From positions 186,001-250,000 of the forward strand of contig JAUQWO010000046.1 of NCBI GenBank assembly GCA_030835135.1: 64,000 nucleotides of DNA, written 5' to 3'. This stretch comes from Bacteroidota bacterium. GTDB lineage: Bacteria; Bacteroidota; Ignavibacteria; UBA10030; UBA6906. Below the pieces are notes generated by a model that was not told where the DNA came from, ran no database searches, and saw only the letters and a list, made by a program, of their open reading frames with translations. A program made the position numbers and the translations under genes. Of this stretch, positions 58,284-64,000 are shown piece after piece (the first letter of the stretch is position 1; every line of letters starts with the position of its first letter).

Positions 58284-59645
58284 TCAGGAGCCGGACGGTG
58301 TGGCGTGCGGTCGTCCGCCACGCACCACCCACCACACCGTGATCATACTCATCAGATAGAACACCGACGACCCCGCGGCGAAGCACGCCACGCCCCAGAT
58401 CGGCTCCAGCGACAGATACTCCGCGAGCAACAAAGGCCCAAGTACCAACGGAGCGCGCAGCACCTCCCGCAGCAAGTGGAGCTCCTGCCGTTCGAACACC
58501 GTGAGCGCCGGATGCGTCGGGCTCGCCACCGCGGTGATGAAGTACATCGGCGCGAGGGGGATGAGGTACATCGCCGAATGCGACCATTGCGGGCCGAAGA
58601 TCACGGGAAAGAGCCAGTGCGCCGTGGCAAGCATGAACACCACGAACGGAAGGCTGAGCATCGCCATGCGTCCCACCAGTTGCCACAGCAGACCGCGCTG
58701 CCTGTGAAGATCGTCCTTCCCGATGCCGGCGGACCTGCTGAAGTACACATCCGCCGTTGCACTCGAGAGGAGGCTCAGTGGCCCCCCCACCACCAGCGAG
58801 CAGAGCGCCACCCATCCGGCGATCTCGGTGCCATAGATGCGGGCGATGAACAGCGGACCCAGCAGGCCGGAGCTGCTCAAGAGTCCTGACCCGGTGGAGA
58901 GGAGCGGGAACTTCCTGTACCGGACCGCCGCCTCAATCATTTTTGCCCATGACACATGCCTGAGCGGGGCTGAAGCATCCCGCGAGAGGATACGTGCGAG
59001 GGAGAAGCCGCCCGCGCTCCTGCCCACGATATCGCCGAAGATCAGGCCTGCCGGACCGAGGCGGGCGGCACCGAGTCCGAGCTGCACCACCACCTGTCCC
59101 ACCCCCTGACTCACCTTCGTGCGGGCCAGCACTGCGAACTGTTCCTTCCTGATCGCCCAGTAGCTCAGCACCTTGTAGGACGACAGAGCAAAGAGCGACA
59201 GTGGCAGGGCCCAGAGGTAGGAGCCGAGGGCCGGGAGGCGGAACCACGCACCGACCGCGTCTGCCATGAACAGCGCCGGCACACAGAGCAGCACGATCAC
59301 CAATATCAGGATACCGAGGCACAGAGCCACAAGGTTTGCCCCCTCACCGTCGTCCTTCGGCAGAGGGATCCCTTGTTCATAGGAAAGGCAGCTCACAGTA
59401 CCAAGCACTCCCAAGAGCGACCCGAATGACGCCTGCACACCGAAATCGTCTGGTGTATACAGCCGCGTGATCAGAGGCGCCGTCACCACCGCCAGAAGCT
59501 GTCCGGCCACCGTCCCGCCCGCAAGCAGGAACACATTGCGGGCGAATCCGCCCGGCACCAACACACGCTGGAGCGGCGGGAACCATTCGGCGGCGCGTGT
59601 CAGGGCTCCCGTCATCCAGCGTTTGGCCGCACTGGCCTCGCTCAT
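58284..59645 (-). CDS. wzx: Polysaccharide flippase (Wzx-like)
   Basis: 453 aa, about 12 membrane helices, polysaccharide biosynthesis (MATE/MVF-like) superfamily. GGTVAGQLLAVVTAPLITRLY, TPDDFGVQASFGSLLGVLG, and EQGIPLPKDDGEGANLVAL are typical. It moves the lipid-linked repeat across the inner membrane. ATG 59645 overlaps the WbpD stop as ATGA. Together with the Wzy_C gene this indicates Wzx/Wzy-type assembly. Confidence 0.93.
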   Translation of the reverse strand: MSEASAAKRWMTGALTRAAEWFPPLQRVLVPGGFARNVFLLAGGTVAGQLLAVVTAPLITRLYTPDDFGVQASFGSLLGVLGTVSCLSYEQGIPLPKDDGEGANLVALCLGILILVIVLLCVPALFMADAVGAWFRLPALGSYLWALPLSLFALSSYKVLSYWAIRKEQFAVLARTKVSQGVGQVVVQLGLGAARLGPAGLIFGDIVGRSAGGFSLARILSRDASAPLRHVSWAKMIEAAVRYRKFPLLSTGSGLLSSSGLLGPLFIARIYGTEIAGWVALCSLVVGGPLSLLSSATADVYFSRSAGIGKDDLHRQRGLLWQLVGRMAMLSLPFVVFMLATAHWLFPVIFGPQWSHSAMYLIPLAPMYFITAVASPTHPALTVFERQELHLLREVLRAPLVLGPLLLAEYLSLEPIWGVACFAAGSSVFYLMSMITVWWVVRGGRPHATPSGS

Positions 59646-60220
59646 GCCACTTCACGCACGAGGTTGTTCTCGAGTTTGTATCGTTTTTGTGCCTTCTCGC
59701 AGAACGCAAAGCCGTCCTTGTCGAACGACAGCTTGCGTCCCGCCTCGCTCATCCATCCGGCGATGCGTGCCGGGTTCCCCACCACCAGCGCGAAATCCGG
59801 GATATCCTTCGTCACCACCGCGCCGGCACCGATGAACGCAAAGCGGCCGATCGTATGTCCGCACACGATCGTCGAGTTCGCGCCCAGTGAGGCGCCTTCT
59901 TTCACGAGCGTCGGCTTGTAGAACTCCTTCCCCACCTGGGGGTACTTCGAGCGGGGGTCCGAGATGTTCGTGAATACCATCGACGGTCCGCAGAAGACAT
60001 AATCCTCCAGGACCACCCCCTCGTACACCGACACGTTGTTCTGGATCTTCACGAAATTCCCGATCGTCACGTTGTTCGCGACGTTCACATTCTGGCCGAG
60101 GATGCATTTCTGTCCGATCTTCGCACCCGACTGCACATGGGAGAAATGCCAGATCTTCGTCCCCTCGCCGATCTCGCAGGGCTCATCCACGTATGCCGAT
60201 TCATGCTTGAAGTATGCCAT
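59642..60220 (-). CDS. wbpD: WbpD-like UDP-2-acetamido-3-amino-glucuronate N-acetyltransferase
   Basis: 192 aa left-handed beta-helix enzyme with hexapeptide repeats (IGQKCILGQNVNVANNVTIG, GASLGANSTIVCGHTIG). HESAYVDEPCEIGEGTKIWH and FSHVQSGAKIG are the family N-terminus, and MVFTNISDPRSKYPQVGKE is characteristic of WbpD/WlbB. It acetylates the 3-amino group of UDP-GlcNAc(3NH2)A after WbpB and WbpE. wbpB lies 29 bp upstream. Confidence 0.93.
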   Translation of the reverse strand: MAYFKHESAYVDEPCEIGEGTKIWHFSHVQSGAKIGQKCILGQNVNVANNVTIGNFVKIQNNVSVYEGVVLEDYVFCGPSMVFTNISDPRSKYPQVGKEFYKPTLVKEGASLGANSTIVCGHTIGRFAFIGAGAVVTKDIPDFALVVGNPARIAGWMSEAGRKLSFDKDGFAFCEKAQKRYKLENNLVREVA

Positions 60221-60249
60221 ACATCAATTCCTGTTCGTGATACGAAATG

Positions 60250-61245
60250 TCATGGATGGGCGACCGCCATGTCGTCCTGGGTGAGGTAGGATGCCATGGA
60301 GCGGAGCAGCACCGGATGTGCCGATGCATTCGCCGGGGAGATCGCCGTCGAGCGGATGCGATGCACCAGTTCGATCGCACCACGCGCATCACCGATGCCG
60401 AACCCCTTCCCCTCCAGCGTCCGTTCGTACACACGTGTATGCAGGTCTGTGAATCCTTCCGTGAACTCGATCTCCTTCCCGCCCACCGTGATCGAGCGGA
60501 ACGTCGTCTTCGCACCCTCCACCGCCGAAGGCGGGAGATCCGCAGTATCCGCCGAGAGAAACCACCGCACATTCGCATTCTTCAGTTCGAGGTAGCCCGC
60601 CATCCGTTTCGGTTCCTTCAGGTGCACCAGGCAGCGGTCTGCCGGACCGAAAAGCCAGAGGAGGAGATCGAAGAAATGTACCCCGATGTTCGTGGCGATG
60701 CCGCCCGAGCGCTCCTCACTCCCCTTCCACGACACGTCGTACCAGTGTCCGCGGGATGTCACGTAGGTCAGCACCACCTCATGCTTGTGCGCAGCGCCTT
60801 CTGCCTGAAGCTTCTCCCGCAGTTCCATGAGGGCCGGGTGCACGCGGAGCTGGAGTATCGTATACACCTTCCGTTCCGTCTCCCGTTCGCACTCTTCCAG
60901 CGCATCCAGATTCCAGGGATTGATCACCAGCGGCTTCTCGCAAATTGCATCCGCGCCCACGCGGAGGGCAAGGCGGATATGCGCATCGTGAAGGTAATTC
61001 GGCGAGCAGATCGAGAGGTAGTGGAGGCGTTGTTCCACCGGCCCGCGGCGGAGCTTATCCAGGTATCGGTCGAATCGTTCAAATTCGGGGAAGTACCGCA
61101 CGCCGAACGAGAACGAATCCAGTATCCCCACCGAATCGTGCGGATCAAGAGCTGCCACAAGCTGGTTGCCCGTATCGCGGATCGCGCGGAGGTGGCGTGG
61201 GGCGATATACCCCGCCACGCCGGTGATAGCAAAATTCTTTCTCAT
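60250..61245 (-). CDS. wbpB: WbpB-like UDP-GlcNAcA 3-dehydrogenase
   Basis: 331 aa Gfo/Idh/MocA oxidoreductase. RKNFAITGVAGYIAPRHLRA gives the Rossmann start in the form found in WbpB/WlbA, LSICSPNYLHDAHIRLAL and ADAICEKPLVINPWNL hold the EKP motif, and GGIATNIGVHFFDLLLWLFG the sugar site. It oxidises C3 of UDP-GlcNAcA using NAD. Start ATG 61245; the frame is open 15 codons upstream. WbpD follows, and WbpA is three genes upstream. Confidence 0.94.
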   Translation of the reverse strand: MRKNFAITGVAGYIAPRHLRAIRDTGNQLVAALDPHDSVGILDSFSFGVRYFPEFERFDRYLDKLRRGPVEQRLHYLSICSPNYLHDAHIRLALRVGADAICEKPLVINPWNLDALEECERETERKVYTILQLRVHPALMELREKLQAEGAAHKHEVVLTYVTSRGHWYDVSWKGSEERSGGIATNIGVHFFDLLLWLFGPADRCLVHLKEPKRMAGYLELKNANVRWFLSADTADLPPSAVEGAKTTFRSITVGGKEIEFTEGFTDLHTRVYERTLEGKGFGIGDARGAIELVHRIRSTAISPANASAHPVLLRSMASYLTQDDMAVAHP

Positions 61246-61270
61246 TCGAATACTCTCAGATATGCTTTCC

Positions 61271-62275
61271 TTACTGCTGTCCGAAACCACGCACGTGTTG
61301 TTTCAGTGCAACCAGGTTCTTGCCGCCGCTTCGCATGAATTCGATCAGGGCGAAACGCGACTTCCGTCCCCAGGGAACGTGGAGTTCCTGTCCGCCGTAC
61401 TTCCGTTTGTATTCCCCTCCGCCACCCATATCGTACTTCGTGACGCCCCGTGCCTTCCAGTAGCGCATCGCGAACCACTGGATCGCCTCGTTGGGGTGGA
61501 GGTACTGATGGGTGCGCCAGCTTGCACCCCCCCAGAAGATCATTGTATCGTTCAGGGCCGGAAAGATCGCCGTCGCGATGCAGCGCCCCTCGCGGTCGCG
61601 TGCCCGCACGAGAAGAAGATTGCCGGAGGGGTGTACATGCTCGATCAGCATCCGGACCCGCTCGATAGGATACGTGGGGACAAGCTGCTGCTTGGCGAAC
61701 ACATCTTCGAGCTGCGCGTAGTAGTCATCGGCAAAGGACAGGTCATTGGCTACCTCGATCCTGATGCCGGACGATTCAGCCTTCCGAATGTACCGGCGCC
61801 GCCCGGCATCCATGCCAGCAAGGATACTCTCCTCGGTCCGGGAGAGGTCGACCTCGAACCCCGTGGACCGTCTGGCATCGTACTGGAACCCTGCCGCATC
61901 GAAGTCGTCCGTCGTGATGTGCCGGTCCATGATCTCCACATGGATGCAGTTCAGCTCGCGGAAGGCGAACCGTTCCAGGGCAAGGAGGGCATCCACACGC
62001 GACACAGAAGCGGGGAGATTGAAGCCCATGTAACTGGTGGTCCATCCCGGGAAGGGAGATCCCAGGATCCGGAACCCGTGCTTCTTCACGATCAGTCCCG
62101 TGAACCTGCCAACAGGCGTTGCACCAACGTTCACGGACGCGATCACCGGTTCGGCATTCTGTGCGCGGGCGACGAATGCCAGCCACTCGTTTGTCTGGTA
62201 GACCGTCCGATCCGCAAAGCCGGTATTGGGCAGCGACTCGTCGAAGCCTATCCGTGTCAGCGACAGCTTACTCAT
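61271..62275 (-). CDS. FemAB-like transferase 4, in the Wbp cassette
   Basis: 334 aa with the double GNAT fold: VYQTNEWLAFVARAQ, GSPFPGWTTSYMGFNLP in the first half, MDAGRRRYIRKAESSGIRI and VTKYDMGGGGEYKRKYGGQE in the second. It is placed between a deacetylase and wbpB with gaps of only 14 and 25 bp. In the Porphyromonas Wbp/Vim pathway an analogous transferase adds serine or glycine to the 2-amino group of the linking sugar; that role fits here but is inference. Start ATG 62275. Confidence 0.83.
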   Translation of the reverse strand: MSKLSLTRIGFDESLPNTGFADRTVYQTNEWLAFVARAQNAEPVIASVNVGATPVGRFTGLIVKKHGFRILGSPFPGWTTSYMGFNLPASVSRVDALLALERFAFRELNCIHVEIMDRHITTDDFDAAGFQYDARRSTGFEVDLSRTEESILAGMDAGRRRYIRKAESSGIRIEVANDLSFADDYYAQLEDVFAKQQLVPTYPIERVRMLIEHVHPSGNLLLVRARDREGRCIATAIFPALNDTMIFWGGASWRTHQYLHPNEAIQWFAMRYWKARGVTKYDMGGGGEYKRKYGGQELHVPWGRKSRFALIEFMRSGGKNLVALKQHVRGFGQQ

Positions 62276-62289
62276 GGCAGAACATCCTG

Positions 62290-63231
62290 TTACGTCGTCC
62301 CCCGGAAGACCTTTTCCATGAGCCATTTCCGTTCGAGGCGGGTACGCTCACGAGAGGAGATCACATGGTCGCCACGTTGCTTGAGGATATGGTCCAGCAG
62401 GGTAGACACAGGTACGAACCATCCGTTCTTCTTGCTGAGGCGCTGCATCAGCCGCACGAACTCCGGATCCAGCCTGCCATTCTGAAGGAAGTCCTCTCTG
62501 CCGAAGTGCGTATACATGATGCAGGCGCCCCCTTCTTCCTCCAGCCGGTCCTGGTTCTCCTCGCTGACGGTTCTGCAGAAAAGCCGGCAGTTCGCCCCTT
62601 CGGACGATGCGAACCAGTAGTTCACGAACGGCCGGTCCTTGTCGTGATACGGCATCGCCGGACACGCCTTCAGCGTATTAATGTCAGAGTACACGAAGTT
62701 GCGCACGTACCTCACGCGTTCCTTGCACTTGTCACCCCAGAAGTATTCGCTGAACTCGTCCGTCCCCCGGAACTGCCCATGGTGGCGGTACCGTGTCAGG
62801 AGGTTATACGCGAGCTTGTTCAGTCCGCTCAATCGTTCGTCACCCCAGTGGATGGAATCCATACACCACGCGTGATTCGCAAACACGTTCGGATAGTGAC
62901 CGAATAACTCCACGAACCGTGTGAGCCCTCCTATCGCCTGAGGCCGCTTCGAAGAATGGAACGTCGCGTTGTGATAGCCGATCTCGAACCCTTGCGCAGC
63001 CAGCTGACGAACCCAGGCCAGATACTCCTCATCGGCGCACGTGGATCCTCCAAAGACAGGCTCGTCGCCGCCTTTGATCGGCCACACGGATTTCGTCGTG
63101 ATCACCCCACAATCGTGCAGGAACCCGTAGAGAGGCGGGCCGTTGTGGACGGTTGTCAGGTCCGTGTCGTCGAACACCGTGAAGGCGAACTTCTTGCCCT
63201 CCGGCCACGTGATACGTGGTACAGCACTCAC
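62290..63231 (-). CDS. Polysaccharide deacetylase-like (NodB-fold) enzyme
   Basis: About 313 aa. KFAFTVFDDTDLTTVHNGPP holds the paired aspartates of NodB motif 1 in an unusual FDDTD form, and EIGYHNATFHSSKRP the histidine pair of motif 2. YTHFGREDFLQNGR and LFGHYPNVFANHAWCMDS follow. It probably removes an acetyl group from a nucleotide- or lipid-linked amino-sugar, preparing an amine for the FemAB protein encoded 14 bp downstream. The GTG start at 63231 has GGGGGTGG just upstream and falls 13 bp after the wbpA stop; the frame is open further up inside wbpA. Confidence 0.78.
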   Translation of the reverse strand: MSAVPRITWPEGKKFAFTVFDDTDLTTVHNGPPLYGFLHDCGVITTKSVWPIKGGDEPVFGGSTCADEEYLAWVRQLAAQGFEIGYHNATFHSSKRPQAIGGLTRFVELFGHYPNVFANHAWCMDSIHWGDERLSGLNKLAYNLLTRYRHHGQFRGTDEFSEYFWGDKCKERVRYVRNFVYSDINTLKACPAMPYHDKDRPFVNYWFASSEGANCRLFCRTVSEENQDRLEEEGGACIMYTHFGREDFLQNGRLDPEFVRLMQRLSKKNGWFVPVSTLLDHILKQRGDHVISSRERTRLERKWLMEKVFRGTT

Positions 63232-63244
63232 GCCACCCCCAGCA

Positions 63245-64000
63245 TTATGCTTTGTAGACCCTGACGCCCTTGCCCCGTACCACATTCCGCGTATCGAGGA
63301 TGGGCACATTGAGCGAACCGAAATCAATGGACTTGTATTCATCGTGGGCTGTGGAGACCAGCACCAGATCGAAGTTGTCGGAGATCGTTACGCTCCTCCG
63401 GCCGGCGAACTTGGACCACTCGCGGGATGGACGTATCACCGGGACATACGGATCGTTATAGCTCACGGTCGCCCCGAGCCGTTCCAGTTTCTCAATGAGG
63501 TGGTACGACGGAGATTCCCGGTCGTCGTCGACGTTCGCCTTGTAGGCGAGCCCGAGGAGGAGGATCTTTGCCCCGTTCACGGACTTCTTGTGCTCGTTCA
63601 GCACCTCCATCGCCCGGTGGACCACAAAGTCGGGCATGGATGTATTGATCTCACCGGCGAGCTCGATGAACTTTGTTTCGGCCTCATACTCACGTGCCTT
63701 CCACGTGAGGTAAAACGGGTCGATCGGGATGCAATGCCCGCCCAGGCCGGGGCCGGGATAGAACGGCATGAAACCGAACGGCTTGGTCTTTGCGGCTTCG
63801 ATCACCTCCCACACATCGATACCCATCTTCATGAACGTCATCTTCAGTTCGTTCACCAGGGCGATATTCACAGCGCGGAAGGTGTTTTCGAGGAGTTTCG
63901 TGGCCTCTGCGGCCCTTGTGGAGGACACTGGGACAGTTCCCACGACCACCTGCTGGTAGAGTCTTTCCGCCACGGCGAGTCCCTCCGGAGACGTTGCGCC
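63245..64000 (-). CDS. wbpA: UDP-N-acetyl-D-glucosamine 6-dehydrogenase WbpA-like (C-terminal part)
   Basis: The C-terminal 251 residues of a nucleotide-sugar dehydrogenase; the gene runs off the window. TRAAEATKLLENTFRAVNIA and NELKMTFMKMGIDVWEVIEA are the central helix region, GPGLGGHCIPIDPFYLTW holds the catalytic cysteine, and LLLGLAYKANVDDDRESPSY begins the UDP-binding C-domain. It makes UDP-GlcNAcA, the substrate for WbpB. It is the first visible gene of the long minus-strand operon; the operon promoter is outside the window. Confidence 0.93.
   Translation of the reverse strand, partial: GATSPEGLAVAERLYQQVVVGTVPVSSTRAAEATKLLENTFRAVNIALVNELKMTFMKMGIDVWEVIEAAKTKPFGFMPFYPGPGLGGHCIPIDPFYLTWKAREYEAETKFIELAGEINTSMPDFVVHRAMEVLNEHKKSVNGAKILLLGLAYKANVDDDRESPSYHLIEKLERLGATVSYNDPYVPVIRPSREWSKFAGRRSVTISDNFDLVLVSTAHDEYKSIDFGSLNVPILDTRNVVRGKGVRVYKA

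Noticed and set aside
33618-64000. Glycan locus considered as an exosortase/PEP-CTERM EPS locus
   Set aside because: ACP, acyl ligase, AsnB and FemAB genes are shared with such loci, but no exosortase or PEP-CTERM protein is visible and the secreted proteins carry T9SS domains.

Overview
The window is GC-rich and densely coded and looks like a chromosome segment from a Bacteroidota/Chlorobiota-type bacterium, most likely Ignavibacteria or a near relative (inference). The main evidence is two secreted proteins that end in type IX secretion (T9SS) sorting domains with the YPNPF(N/R)xSTT signature. Separate secD and secF, a TIGR03545/TIGR03546 pair and many secreted M16/M14 peptidases fit this. 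I saw no tRNA, rRNA, CRISPR array, transposase or phage gene.

Region 1 (1-10.4 kb) is housekeeping. A minus-strand run (ppiD-like chaperone, beta-barrel protein, methyltransferase, aroK, start of a heptose kinase) diverges from a plus-strand run (secD, secF, STAS protein, terminator, purA, orphan histidine kinase). Two back-to-back promoters lie between the runs.

Region 2 (10.4-33.2 kb) holds a TauE/SafE permease, the ammonifying nitrite reductase pair nrfHA, a family-5 uracil-DNA glycosylase, an M16 peptidase pair, a large M14 peptidase, a membrane-anchored predicted pseudokinase and an acyl-ACP thioesterase. An efflux operon follows (STAS, TolC, HlyD, and one permease made of two fused ABC-2 halves, with no ATPase). 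Then come a beta-propeller glycosidase-like protein, gamma-glutamyltransferase and the TIGR03546/TIGR03545 pair. The intergenic gaps here contain several families of palindromic or direct repeats, a 19-bp minisatellite and a duplicated element of about 120 bp that brackets the glycosidase gene.

Region 3 (33.2-64 kb) is a large surface-glycan locus. On the plus strand are a PglF/FlaA1-like dehydratase, an NadE-like amidoligase, an asparagine-synthase-like amidotransferase, an acyl carrier protein and an acyl-AMP ligase. A hybrid histidine kinase and a zinc-ribbon gene sit in the middle. On the minus strand is an apparent operon of about 20 kb. In transcription order it has WbpA (partial), a deacetylase, a FemAB-like transferase, WbpB, WbpD, a flippase, an O-antigen ligase/polymerase, a second FemAB-ChbG deacetylase couple, two glycosyltransferases with two tandem T9SS proteins between them, a FemAB-GNAT-FemAB trio, a PglC-like initiating transferase, a PglE-like aminotransferase and a small membrane protein.

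The best candidate for an undescribed system is in this last operon. WbpA, deacetylase, FemAB, WbpB and WbpD together resemble the Wbp/Vim logic that makes the sugar linking T9SS cargo to surface polysaccharide in Porphyromonas-type bacteria. Two candidate cargo proteins are encoded in the same operon. The individual enzyme families are well supported by sequence; the combined function is inference.
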